64,000 nucleotides of DNA, taken from the NCBI GenBank assembly GCA_027886175.1, contig JAJNNQ010000002.1, positions 9,854,001 to 9,918,000 on the forward strand, read 5' to 3'. Below, piece by piece: positions 48,501-60,565 of the stretch (positions within the stretch are counted from its first letter, which is position 1; each line of letters starts with the position of its first letter). Source of the stretch: Phylloscopus collybita (Eukaryota; Chordata; Aves; Passeriformes; Phylloscopidae). Under the pieces are notes generated by a model. The model was not told where the DNA came from. It did no database searches and saw nothing but the letters and a program-made list of their open reading frames with translations. Position numbers and translations under genes: made by a program.

Positions 48501-50598
48501 AGCAACTTCATTAGTTGTTATTATGTATTACATTTTTAAAGTTTGTGTGTTTCTAAGGCATGGAAATAATACTGAAATAAATACATTATTATCTTATTTA
48601 TGGCTTAAACCCACAGGCATCTGAGTAGTTCAATTCTGTGGCATTGTGATCTGAGCTTTTCACTTTCAGTGATGGAATAAGATGCCATAAGATGGAATGG
48701 CAAGGTCAAAACATTTTTCAATTTACAAATTCATGATGATTAATTATAATAATAGTTTGACCTGATACTGACATCATCAAGAAAAAGAAAATAGGTTGCT
48801 ATCCAACAACTTTTAGGTTTGCAATCAATAAAGCACACAGAGACACTTCCATTTCCAAAAACCCACAAGCTGCTGGATTTAGATCTGGGGGCAGAGTTAC
48901 ACTCATTATCAGATGGACAAATTTTCTAAATAAAGGAAGAAAAAAAAAATGTTGGCATTACCTAAAAACTTTTTTTTTGAGGATACAGGTGGTTTACTAC
49001 TCAGTTTAGGCACTTCTACATGTTAACATACCGTGTCGCTGAATCCATGGAATATACATGTTTTTTCAATGTAACCCAAGTATTTAAATCAATCTTTGTA
49101 GTTGCTAGGCATTTAGGTGATTTTAAAAGTGCAACTAGGTAAATATCTCTTTTATCTGCCCCCAAAGCTTTTTGAAAACAGGTTTATTGATTAATACTGA
49201 TGAAATAGCCAGAGTAAAATCTGACTTATCAGGTGTCCTTTAATTTATTTTAGTTTCTTGATCCTTCAGAAAGCTGCTTCTCTGCATGTACCAAATCATC
49301 CAATGATCCAGATCTGCAAAGCTCTCAGTGTAGTCTCTGCATCTAATTTGAGAGGAAGAAACTGCATTCATAAACTAGTAGTATTTTAAGTGTGCAAAAT
49401 CCCCAGGACAAACGCTAAAATAAACTTTCATTAAGCCCACAAAATGGTGTTCAATAACCAACTTCCTTCAGATAGCATAATTAATTTATTGATTATGATA
49501 GATCTTCAGGAAAAAGAAAAATATCTTTTGATGTTTTGACAGCCTCAACAACGAGAGAACCTGATCTGAACAAGGGATCTGCAGAGGATATTGAAACAAG
49601 GATATGAACAGAAAAGAAGTAGCAGTAGTAACTCTGACATTCTGCTGACCCATTTAAGAGGAAGAAAAAGTAGTATATTATATCTTAAAGAATCTCTGAG
49701 CCGATGATGTTTTGATCATGTTCAGTATTTAAAAGCAACCAGAAACCAGATGGAGCATGAGATTTAAAGCTGCATGTATGTTTCTGTATTCATAGTAAAA
49801 CATAACTTATGGGAACCCAGGTATGCCACTGTTGTTGTTGTTGAACTAGGAAAATATTAATTTTTTAGTTGTCTATGGTAATTAAATTTTGCTACCTCAC
49901 AGCAAAAGATGTGATGATCATGTCATTATTCCCATTCCTGTATAAATATAGAGGGATAATTTAGAGTTGAAACAATACCTTCCCACACAGCATCACCCAG
50001 GCATTACATGCATTTCTAAAAAGTAAATAGTTTTTATCTTTTTTTTTAGAAATGAAGAGACTTGGTTTGAGAGATGTAAATCATGACATATATATTTAAA
50101 AGTTACAGAATAATGATAATAGAATATAATAATTTTTAATAATTAAGTGAACCATCTATTCAGTAACAAGGAGTGAATCATGAATCTCAGTATTTTCAGG
50201 GTTAAAATGTTCATTTCACACAAATTATGAAATATCTGCAATAAATTCAAGTAATTATGCTATTAAGCAGTTCTTCATCTATTGAATTAATTAAACTTTG
50301 TGTTCATTTCATAACGACTTTAGATACCCTCAGCTACTGCAGATTTAATCCTCTTTGAACCTTTCTATATTTAGTTTTCCAAAGATTGACTAAGACCAAT
50401 CACTCAGTGCTGTAAGAATGAGATTGTTCTCTCACTTCATTATGTTATTCTTTTCCCCACATGCCACCTCTTTTTTTCTGTTGTGAAATCAAAGCACCTG
50501 CATCAAAATCTCCTCAAGGTCTATAAATGTGAAATGCTGTTCCATATGCATAAGAGGTTTAGTCACATTGTGATGTATTGTCATGAATTTAGTTTTTC
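45501..50598. other. Unique AT-rich non-coding segment
   Basis: No supported gene, RNA gene or transposon. Frames at 45811-46128, 47048-47290 and 47903-48252 lack domains. Confidence 0.5.
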
Positions 50599-50623
50599 TT
50601 TTTTTTTTTTTTTTTTTTTTTTT
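50599..50623. repeat. Poly-T run
   Basis: Twenty-five consecutive T. On the opposite strand it produces a spurious poly-lysine frame. Confidence 0.92.
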
Positions 50624-51784
50624 AAGGTCTTTGTCATCTTCTTGCTTAGCGTGTGCTGAGATTAATCTCAATAGTACTGCTAACTGGAACTAAAAAAAAG
50701 AGAAAAAGAAAGAGCTATGTCATCTCTCCTAAAAGGCAACAAAGTGCACATTCTCCCAGTGTCTTGCTGTCAGTACAACTTGCTAAGACTGTTCAGTGCA
50801 GAAAGAAAAGATGGATATGTACTTATGGAACCAGATGGACCAGCTTATTTAGATTCCTGACTTTCAGCATCCAGATTTCCACTTGACATCATCAGTAATG
50901 GTAGTAAATATATCCTTGTGTCTGGTATTAAAAAGAGAGATTTTTGTACATTATTTTAAGGCAAACAAAACCCAGCAAGTTAGTGACCTCTGTTATTTTG
51001 CTGCCTTGACTTGTTAGTGCATTAGTCACTCACTTTAGTTGTTGCTCTACCTGAGGAGAAGAACTGGAACTACCTAGATTGGGATGAAGGGGATTGTGAC
51101 AGGAAAACTACAAAATGTGTCTTCTTCCAACTGAGGTGGAAGCAAGACTAAGCCTTCAACATAACTTCATACCTCACATAATTAATTTTATTTGGAAGGA
51201 GAGATCATAGTTATAAAAAAGCAAAAGTTACAGTACTGGAAATGAACAAGTGAAAAACTGAATCTGATACTGTTTCTTAATGCAAATAAAAGTCCTTGTT
51301 CCTAAAAAGGAAATTAAAACTTGAACAAAATCTTAATCCACATCCTTAAACCTTTCTTCAGTGATGTGTTAGAGCAATGCACAGATTTGAGGTACTGCTG
51401 AAAAATATCAGAAAATTAGTAGTCTTGGAAGCTCTGGTTTGCAGCAATTCTGAATTTTGAATTACATAGGAGTAAGGAAAATACCTTTAAAATTTACCAA
51501 AGTAGGAAGGAATTATATTTGCTTTGCCACACTTTAGAAATTAGGGCTGGAACAAAATTAAAAAGCTTTCAAAAAGTCACAGATAATAAAAGAAATAAAA
51601 TACATCCATTAAATAATAATAATAATAAAATTCCTTTAGAGATATTTCCTTTAAAATTTAAAGAATTTTAAGAATCATGGGGGATTGATTTAATATTCTC
51701 ATAATTCCAAAGAAAATAAACCCCAAAATTATACTATCTAGATAATCTGCCAAATTACAAAAATCTTAGTTCTTCACATCAAAT
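50624..51784. other. Unique A-rich non-coding segment
   Basis: A-rich plus strand with an (AAT)n patch near 51615-51629. Nothing coding recognised. Confidence 0.5.
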
Positions 51785-51810
51785 TAGTAAACAAATTAGT
51801 TTGTTTACTA
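51785..51810. promoter_or_regulatory. Palindrome containing two inverted forkhead motifs
   Basis: TAGTAAACAAA (51785-51795) and TTTGTTTACTA (51800-51810) form an exact 11-bp inverted repeat around TTAG. Each arm contains the forkhead-factor core GTAAACA / TGTTTAC (51787-51793 and 51802-51808). A further related half-unit, ACAAATTAGTAAA, recurs around 51841-51853. Occupancy is unknown. Confidence 0.45.
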
Positions 51811-54800
51811 GTTTGTTAATCAATTAGTTTCTTAATCAAAACAAATTAGTAAATTTACATGAAGCACTTAAGTGTATTTTTATTTCAGTTTCTGGAGACC
51901 AAATATTTTCTCAATAAATAAATAATTCTGCCAAATTTTATATCAGGAAAAATGTACTGGATATGAGATTAAAATTTCCTTTAAACATAAAATTGAGAAA
52001 TAGACTGCAATCATTTCTTCAGGAAAAGATGTCTGGCCTTCATACATTGTCATGGATTTCTTTTTTTAAATACGTCCCTTCCCCATCCTCCACCCTCTCC
52101 CCTCAGCAAAGAGGAAAATTTCTTGTGTTGTGGAAACCTCTTTCCTGACAAATTTCAAATTCCATGTTTATCATGTTTTGTTTTATTTTCATGGAAACTT
52201 TATTTATTTAATTTATGTGATGAAAATTTCCTCATATACTATTTTTTGATTCCAGTTCTGGTCATTTTTGCCGTTAAATATGTTGTTATTCTAGAAAAAA
52301 CAAAGCAGCCAACAAAAACTGACCAAGAAGGAAAGATAAAAGTTTCTGAGCTCTGCATGTGCAAGGACACAAATCCAATGCCTTTCCTATCTGGCTAGAA
52401 TTTGGTGCATTTATTGTGGCTTCTTTCTAAGTGTTCTAACAAATGTGGGACTTGTGATAGCCCTGAGAAAACAGGCTCAGAACGTGCTGATAAGTTGTGA
52501 TGTTCTCACACTGGGAACAGATCTTACCTGCTGCTGGAAGCAGCCATCAGCTTCTGTATTACACACCAGCAAGACACAGTGTGGGAGCACATTGTGCCCA
52601 AAAATGTTCTGCTTTGCACGATGATGTGAAGTCACTGAACCCCATTGGACATGATCAGGATGTTTATAAGAGAAAAATCTGTAACGAGCTTCCTTGGGGA
52701 TAATTGTGTCTAACTTGGATAAAGCAGGCTTTTGACAAGTCACTTTTTCTTTGCTAAGGATTTCTGTATCCAGATGACAGATCAGAGTCTTCAAATCACC
52801 GAACTGCAGCCACACTTTAATCAGACAGATCCTTGATGAGACAAGTATCCAGGCAACCCTGCATAAAAGCAGAAGCAGAAGAAATTGCTCAGTGCTGCAG
52901 TCAGACAGAGGAGACCTTTGCAAGGTTGGAATTAGTGCAGATTAAAAATCCAGCTGCTTCTTTCCAGGTCTGTCTGGCTGCAGTAGGGTTGTGTGCAGGA
53001 GTCAAGGGATTGATTTCTGCACGACTTGTGTGGGCCTGTGCTGCATGTAGTCAAGTCCTCCCTTTCTGCTCATGCCATCTTTCAGAACATGAGAGGTGGT
53101 GCATCTCTCCTCAGTGTTACTCCCACCTTCCATACCAAGACCTCTTTACAACCTTCTCCATGGTCAGCAGTAGAGCCTGAGACCTGTGGCATACCACAGG
53201 TCTGTAACCTTCCACCAAGGTTTGCATTTTCAAACAGAAATTAGGTAATATTCTGACATCTTAATGGGAATTAGGAGACTCCCAGCCATGTGTGCCTTTA
53301 GTAATATCTCTTCATGATACCAAAGTGAAAAGTATTTCACACATAGGCCCACCAAGCCTTTAGAAATACCTAATTCCACAGTTGCCATAGCTTTTTCTAA
53401 TGTTTACTCCATGGAAAATAAAATTTGTCCTGTTATTGTGGCTGCTGTTACACTTCAAATGGTGACGACAGAGGAACTGTTTCATAGTCATATTTAACAT
53501 TCTTTAGAGAAATATTTCATCCACAACACCTGAGAAATTGTCTCAGAATTTTCGCTGATGGATTAAGCTCTGAAAGTCAAATTTAACTCCACTGTATCAC
53601 AGGAAAGTATCCCTTAGTTAAATGGCATTCTTTTAAGTTTCTTGGGAAGCAGGACACTGTCAAAATATTTTCTGCTGTTCTAAGTCCCTTGTCAGTGGCA
53701 CTGTAAGATAAAATTCTTTCCTCTCTCAGCCAACATTCTGATCTAGTGAATTGTCTTGTGATATTGTCAGTACTGCAAGATACAAGGACTGATATAATAA
53801 ATGGAATTAAGCTTATTTTTAAAATCACTAATGATTTAGAGCCTTTGCTCTGTGTTCACAAGAAAAATATTGATTTGACATAGCACAAGCTCTAGTCTTG
53901 TATGTTTTGTACGGGGTAATGGTATAAATAAGCAGTGCAGTAGGCTGGTGACATTTGCAGCTTTTTGGGAAGCAGGATACTGAGACTGCCTTTCCAGTTG
54001 ACAAGAAATTGCTTCAGTGGCAGACACCTCCAGAGGATCATCTTCTCTCTGACCTCAGGTGGGGACCATCCATGTCAATCTGTACCTAAGCTCGGAATAT
54101 TTGCAGTGTCTATGTTAATCAGCCCAGGGGTTCTGAACCAGCTCTTTTGTTGGCTCTTGAAATAAGCAAAGAGGAGCAGAAGCAGCTGAGGAGCAGCCAA
54201 GTGTGGCAAGAATGTGCTTGGAAAGCAGGATTGAATCTGTGGTGTGACAGGACTGCTTAGCTCAGACAAGTTTGGGACTGCAAAATAGTAAGGGATCATG
54301 GCAGAGAGGCTCCTGTATTGTAAAGAGGGAAGTTGAAGGATGTAGTTAGCAATGCCTTTAGTGAGGCAAGGAAGCTCTGGAGTGGATGACCAGAATGGGA
54401 GATGTAGGAAACACTGTGGAGAAAAGGCTGTGATGGAGGGGGAAAAGCAGCTGTGCTGTACCAGCTGTGCTCTGAGGGAGCACAGGGACTGAGTGGCATT
54501 TCAAAGTTCCACATTGTCCTCCTGGCTCTTCTGGATTCCCCACCCTGCAGCTCTCACTTTATCAGATTCAGGTGAGCCAGTGGGCTCACATGGTTCAATC
54601 ACACATCCAATCCAGATAGATATATTTAGTTAGTGCCTTCTACTGCCAGTTGAATTAGGCAACACACCCACAAGGCTGCCTCAGCTATAAACAGTCTGTA
54701 AACAATATGATTATAGCAATAACAGCTTCCATCCCTATGTGAAGTGGAGGGGGTGCTGATGAGATCTTGGAGAATAATTCTGCCTTCTGTGGGGAGAAAT

Positions 54801-55882
54801 TAACTCTTTGCTATTAACTTTCATGATAAAAGTTGTCTTGACATGAAAGAGTTCTCCTTTCACTGTTGAAATATTTTAAAGCTTAAAGTCTATAGTCTTA
54901 AGATGTTAAAGATGAACCTCCTTTCCTTAGGGGTGTGCTGGTAGGAAATTGAACTCTCATGTGGAAAACATCTGGGCTTTTGTTTTTCTATCTAATGCAA
55001 AGACAACTTGTAGACTGCTGCAGTTGTCGTTTCTTGGATTCTTTCAGGAGAACATCTACTACATAACTCTCATTTTCTATAACTAGGAAAATTTCTTGTG
55101 ATATACAGTATTTTTTATTACAATAAATACATGAGAATTCCAATAGCTGAATGTGAGATGCAGTAGCAGCTACTATTCTGAGTTTCAGCAAAAGAAATGA
55201 TTAGTAAAATCTATAAATACAAGGAGTGTTTCTCTAAGATGATAAATTAAAACAGTTGAAAGAAATAAGTTGCAAGACTACAATCTACAAACTAATCCTA
55301 CAAGTATCTTGATATATCTAGTAGAACAATTCTCTTTTATATCTTTATAAAAAAAAAATTAAAAAAACCACAAAAACCAGCAGACATTCAGAAGCAGCAC
55401 TAATGAGAAGACACAGTCTTTCTTAAAATAATTGGTTTTCTTCTATGTGCGGGTGATTTTCTTCTATGCAAAAAAGGATTAAAGGGTCATCAGGTTTGTT
55501 TACATATTTGCAAAAATGAAAACAATCCATATTTTCAGACAGTCTAACAAATTTATTTTTGCATATTTGTTAGCATTAGACAGATTTCTAGAAATGATTG
55601 CTCTTTCTTATCTTTCAGAATGTACTAAATAACAAATACCTTGTATGCCTTTTACAAAGTGCTCATTTACTTTCTATGATAAGCAATAATTGTGTATAAA
55701 GGCTGAAGAATGTGGATGTCTAATGCTGCTGTTGGTCCCTTTCTGATTTCATTTCATACTTCACTATACTTGGAATTCCCTGGCATGTTCATTTCCTCTT
55801 TTCTAATATTCCTATCAAACGTATATTTTGGAAAAGTTGAGGCCTTACCTCACAATCTCTACATACTATTTAGCGAGGTCTG
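51811..55882. other. Unique non-coding segment with longer chance frames
   Basis: It contains the 148-codon minus-strand frame 52477-52923 and the 115-codon plus-strand frame 52833-53180, which overlap each other. It also has several 60-80 codon frames at 53583-54543. None shows a domain or convincing splice context. A 21-bp spaced duplication of TTTTCTTCTATG lies at 55436-55468. Composition is slightly more GC-rich at 52500-53250 and 54000-54560. Confidence 0.45.
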
Positions 55883-55904
55883 CCCCCCCTCCCCTCCCTG
55901 CCCC
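55883..55904 (-). repeat. C-run tract (G-quadruplex potential on minus strand)
   Basis: Runs of 7, 4, 3 and 4 C separated by T, T and TG. On the minus strand this gives four G runs with very short loops, meeting the quadruplex pattern. Confidence 0.85.
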
Positions 55905-57794
55905 TATATAATCACCTGGAAAAAAAACCCTATTTTCAATTTTTGCACTGAAATCCTTTTTATTCTCAAAACAGTGATGCCACTCAGCCCAGGGCTGGAT
56001 AGTGGCAGATCACATCAGACTGAAATCACACAGATAGTAAATCACATCAGTGAGCCACGAGGGTCCTCAGGAATGAAAGGTGTCTTCTTGTTTGAGAGGT
56101 CTCAGTGCTAAATCATTAAATCTGTGCATTAGTACTAAAGAATGGAAAAAGTTGATTTTGTCCTTCTTACCTTACAGCACTTCAGCAGCTTTTAATGGCA
56201 GAAATATGCCATGTTATTTATTAGCTCCAGTAACCCAGGGGTTCTTTTTCATTTTAGTCAGCAAGCTGTGAATCACCCACTGGGCATCTGACATGTACTG
56301 CAGGACTTCAGGGACTTAAGACAAATTAGACTCAGTTATTAGAATATGTGTTTGTTTATAGGCTACTTAGCAGTTAGGAGTACAGATTTACCAGCTGAAA
56401 GTTATTTTCCATGTACATAAAACACAAATTTGCTAAAATAGTCTGGTAAATGAAGCTAACTCCCAGAATTACTCTAACTACTGTAAGGCAAAGTCTGCTT
56501 AATTGTGGTAATGAGATACTTGATGAGAGTCAGGGCACTTCTTGAGGCATGAGTGTTTTAATATCATGAGTATGTCAGCTGGAATGCCATGCTCTTGAAG
56601 CATAAAGAGTATCTCGAGACATTTTCTGTTTTCTTTTGATTTGCATTGCACCAAGTTTCTTCCTTATGACAGTGCTTAGGACTGCAAAAGGCCTAGACAC
56701 TGCTAGCAAATTCACTGATGGACTTGAACACACTAACAAGCCCAGTCTTTTTGTGTCACCATTTCATATTTAAGGGCTGCAAAAAAGCAAAAATTTTGGT
56801 TTTGAAAGTTTAAAATATTTTTGAATTGTAGTATTTCATTAAAATTACAGCACTTGAAAGAAAAAATAAAAATTGATCTGAATGTTATTTTTGACTGTTA
56901 AACTGTCCTTTGTGTGGCTTTTGCAGGTCAATGGATTCAGAGAGGCATCTTCTCAGGATCTATGAATTTCCTAAGCAGCTGATCACTCCATGGTATCTGC
57001 AGAGTAGATCATCACAATAGAGTAGTACCATCACAATAACAGCTCATGGCAACTGGAATTCCTATGGATATGCAATACAAAGCTTTGTACTAAAATCATT
57101 CTCCAACACTTCCAAATGGAAAATTGCCTAACTAGTGTTTCTTGTATAGAGGTATGCAAAATAAGATAAACACTGCCAATTTTAATTACAGTAAACACAA
57201 AAAACTTTGGTTAGCATCATGATTTTCCAGATATGATTACTATTATGTACATTAAGATTGTATCTAGGAACCACCATAAAAGGTGCCTGTCTTCTGCTAG
57301 TAACAGATAACTGGAAATTTGCAAATTCACATACCTTCAGAGGGAAGGCTTTAGCAAAACTTAATAGTAGAGATACAGGCAGAAATTACAGAAACATGGA
57401 AGAGGCAAGTGTAAGAAATGCTGGAGGGTTTTGTGTGACATACCTGTTATGCCTCTGTCTAAGCAGAGTCCTGTATGCCAGAAATATCAGAAGTTCTGGC
57501 CTTCCAAGTTATGTGACTGCATGGAGGCATAAGGAGCCTTACTGTAGTCACAGCCACATTTTAGCCTGATAACCGTGACTGGGAAACAGTGCCAGAAGCC
57601 ATGCAGAAACAGCAGATAACAGCAGAAACAGACATAAATGTCAAGCTTTGCATTTTCATTTCAGCACATAAAGAACAGTAATCCTTCACTCAGTGTCCCA
57701 GTGACAAGATTTATTGCATATGTTGCTGGCCACCCAAAATGCTTCGGGATTGCAGTATTCTGAGAAATAGCAAATGAGAGATCTCAAGTGCATG
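55905..57794. other. Unique AT-rich non-coding segment
   Basis: No supported gene. 56460-56700 again has an enhancer-like mix of TTAATTG, TAATGAGAT and TTTGATTTGCAT words, with no stronger evidence. Confidence 0.45.
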
Positions 57795-58012
57795 AGTAAA
57801 GTAGATGAGATATTGGATTTAGGTTAGACATTGGGAAATAATTTCTAGCTGCAAGGACAGATGGGTGCTGGAATTCATTGCTTGCATAATTGTGCAAGGT
57901 CTCTCACTGGGGACATCTGCAAACAAGCTAGAGTAATATCTGCCAGAAATTGTTTATGGAAAGCTGAGGGTCCTGTTTGGGGGGAGGTGGATGACTTATA
58001 TGATACTGCCAG
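57795..58012 (+). mobile_element. Ancient CR1-group LINE 3' fragment
   Basis: Diverged but colinear with the CR1/L3-type 3' UTR. GATTTAGGTTAGACATTGGG (57816-57835) is followed by AATAATTT, a GTGCTGGAATTCATTGC block (57866-57882) and GTTTGGGGGGAGGTGGATGA (57975-57994), which stands where the family has GGGGATTGGACTAGATGA. The minus-strand frame 57875-58147 overlaps it and is not a gene. Edges are approximate. Confidence 0.5.
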
Positions 58013-58905
58013 GTGTACTCTGTGAATGATTTGGGGATGTGACCTACAAAAAGCTGACAAAGGGAAATTATTTTTTTTTTTTATTCCTTTTATGGACATG
58101 TTAAATGAATGTTTTCCAAAGCCAGTATTCAAAGTATTGTTGGTCATTGTGAACCATTGTGCAATCCTTCTTTATGGGCACAAATAGAAAATATTTTTAG
58201 TGGTAGTACTAGGGTTTAAACCTCATATGCCACTTATTTTACCAAGAAAAAACATTCCTCTTCAATGGATCCCATGGCTCTCTCATTAAATGTGCTGTCC
58301 ACTGGTCATTTTATGGAAAATTTGGAAGATTCTTACTTAGTAGAAACACCCCACAGGTTATAAAATGATATAATTTTCTCAATTGTAAAATACTTCTTTC
58401 TCACCTTTGAACTTTCAAAGTTTTATGACTCATTATTTTGCTTTGTGTTTCCATATCCCAAAGTACTGTTGAACTGCCAAATGTCACTAGTCCATAAAAT
58501 TACTTTAATTTTGACCCATAAATTGGTCAGTTTGCTCCAAAAATTCATCATCCGTGTCAAATCTCTTGAAAAAAAAGTGGTCTAATATTTGATTTTTCAT
58601 GAGAATGTAAAGTAGAACTTACATGGGGCCATTTTATACATCTCTTTTGAGAGCATCTCCTTCTATTACCTGAAAGCACCACAAAAATTCCTAGGTCTGA
58701 TTTGACTCTGTTATTAAGGAAAATAAATAATTCAAGCAGTTACTCTGAAAAGTTACTGATTTTATGTCCATTAAGGAGAGATGGAAATCATATGGTTCAG
58801 CTGTGTCAGAAATTGAAAAATAAAGTAAAAAAGTGACTCTAACTACAACTACCATTGGTAATATACAACTGGTATGAACAACCTTTGGAAAAATGTTCTT
58901 TTATT
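58013..58905. other. Unique AT-rich non-coding segment
   Basis: Nothing recognised apart from a 13-base T-run near 58071. Confidence 0.5.
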
Positions 58906-59140
58906 ATCATAGAATAATAGATTTAAAGAATAACTCAAGTTGGAATGGACCTATAGGGATCATCATGTCCAACACACTGCTCCCTGCAGGGCTACTTGAA
59001 AATAAAACAAATGGCTAAGAGCGTTGTACAGACATTCCTTAAACTCTGGCAGGCTTGGTGTTGTGACCACTTCCTTGGGAGCCTGTTCCAGTTATCAACC
59101 ATGCTCTCAGTGGTTATTTTCCTAATAACACCCTCAGTTG
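58906..59140 (-). mobile_element. CR1 LINE 3' end fragment (decayed)
   Basis: ATCATAGAATAATAG (58906-58920) is the degraded 3' tail. It is followed by CAAGTTGGAATGGACCTATA (58936-58955), a GATCATCATGTCCAACAC block, CTCCCTGCAGGGCTACTTGA (58980-58999) and GAGCCTGTTCCAGTT (59080-59094). This is the reverse complement of the CR1 3' UTR. It is more diverged than the copies at 15208 and 21027. The frames at 58992-59232 on both strands arise from it. Confidence 0.82.
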
Positions 59141-59399
59141 GTGTCTCTACTCTTAGAGATTCCCCAACATTCAGATGTTCCATTGTGGGAGAGGTGTTAC
59201 CACAGTTGAATTCTCTATTGTGGCTACCTTAAATGAACAAAAAAGTAAGAACTTTGCATGTTAAGTTCTTCTGACCTGAACATTCTCTCCATAGGTGTGT
59301 ATTTAAAGCTTGCAGAGGCAGACTTGCAGTTAAATATAATTTTGTAGTGCCCATAGCTGCACCAAAGAAAATTGATACTCATGACAATGGCTTGCTTCT
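59141..59399. other. Unique non-coding segment, possibly decayed CR1 continuation
   Basis: The first 100 bases may continue the CR1 upstream sequence but cannot be aligned by eye. Confidence 0.4.
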
Positions 59400-59665
59400 C
59401 TTGAATGCTTATAAAAAGCAGAGCTGTTACAGCTGATATCTGAAAGCTCACTAATGTGCAGCTAATTACATGCTTTTCAGAAATGTCAGTCAGCCTTTTA
59501 GTCTTTGCAAAAGCTCTATCTGTGGCAATATAAAAGCCAAAATGAGACAGAAGGTGACCAAAGTCCTTTAGAGACATCTTAAAGAAAGAAAAAGGACACA
59601 ACTTGATAGTCGCTGATGGCATGTTTGCAGCACAGTTAGCCAAGATTTTCTTCTTTAACCTTTGC
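59400..59665. promoter_or_regulatory. Candidate conserved non-coding element
   Basis: Includes GAGCTGTTACAGCTGATATC (59421-59440), GTGCAGCTAATTACATGC (59456-59473) and AGAAATGTCAGTCAGCC. It mixes an E-box (CAGCTG), a TAATTA-type core and TGTCA words, in sequence otherwise free of repeats. It stays open for 147 codons on the minus strand (59224-59667) without a recognisable domain. Conserved non-coding DNA is preferred over a gene, but this is untested. Confidence 0.25.
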
Positions 59666-60515
59666 ACTTATTTTTTTATATTAACCTTGTATTTTTATAT
59701 CAACCCTATCTCTTAACATAGTTATTCTTGTAATTATAACGTACATAATCAGAGGATGCAAAGCTAGTTTATTGTCTTGCTTTGAATTATCTGTAATGGC
59801 CTCAGAAACAGCCACTTACCTGCTTTAGGACACTGTTTAGTGCTTAGCAAATGTCAAAGGAGGTTCATGAAAGGTGATGTGATTGATTGCAGGAAATGGT
59901 CTTCCACAAAAGCAATATTAGTCCGAAGATATTTTGAGATTTGTTATAGATGGGGAGATGGTTGTTTGAGCTCTATAGGGCAAATCATAAATGTGTGTTT
60001 TGTGGAGAGAATCAGAATGTTGGTACATTATTTTTGAACAATCAAAATAATTATCCTTATCTGTTTAATAGAAATTGTATTCCATTAAAACTACAGGCTC
60101 ACTGCTCAAATGCAACTTTGAGAATGAGCAATAGTTGTAGATAAAGATAGAAAATATCTGACCTTAAACTTTGTTAAGTGATGTGGATTACATACTGCTG
60201 TATGAATATAGAATAAATTTAGCATGCAAATTAAACAAAAACTGAAGAAAAAAAAAGGAAACTTGTTCCACTGATCACATTCACTTTACTGACATATAAA
60301 ATTCCCATTTTTGCCCTCAATAATTGCTGTTTACTCCCTGAATTTCCCACAAGGAACACTAGGCACTTCAGCTGCTTCACCAGGATTTTGAGGTGATGTC
60401 ACACATGCGGGATCTGTCACTCTTTTGTGTCAGACCCTCCCACTAATATGACGGAAAATACAGTAATGTATGTTGCCCTACCACTGATATTCAGTGAAGA
60501 AAAAAAAAAAAAAAG
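59666..60515. other. Unique AT-rich non-coding segment
   Basis: Ends in a poly-A run at 60500-60514. No gene recognised. Confidence 0.5.
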
Positions 60516-60565
60516 CCATCTCTTATTGCTAAGTGAAGGAAAAAATACCATCTCTTATTGCTAAA
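60516..60565. repeat. Short direct duplication next to poly-A
   Basis: CCATCTCTTATTGCTAA at 60516-60532 is repeated exactly at 60548-60564. The A-rich sequence before each copy (60500-60514 and around 60540-60545) makes the duplicated unit about 32 bp. Confidence 0.9.
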
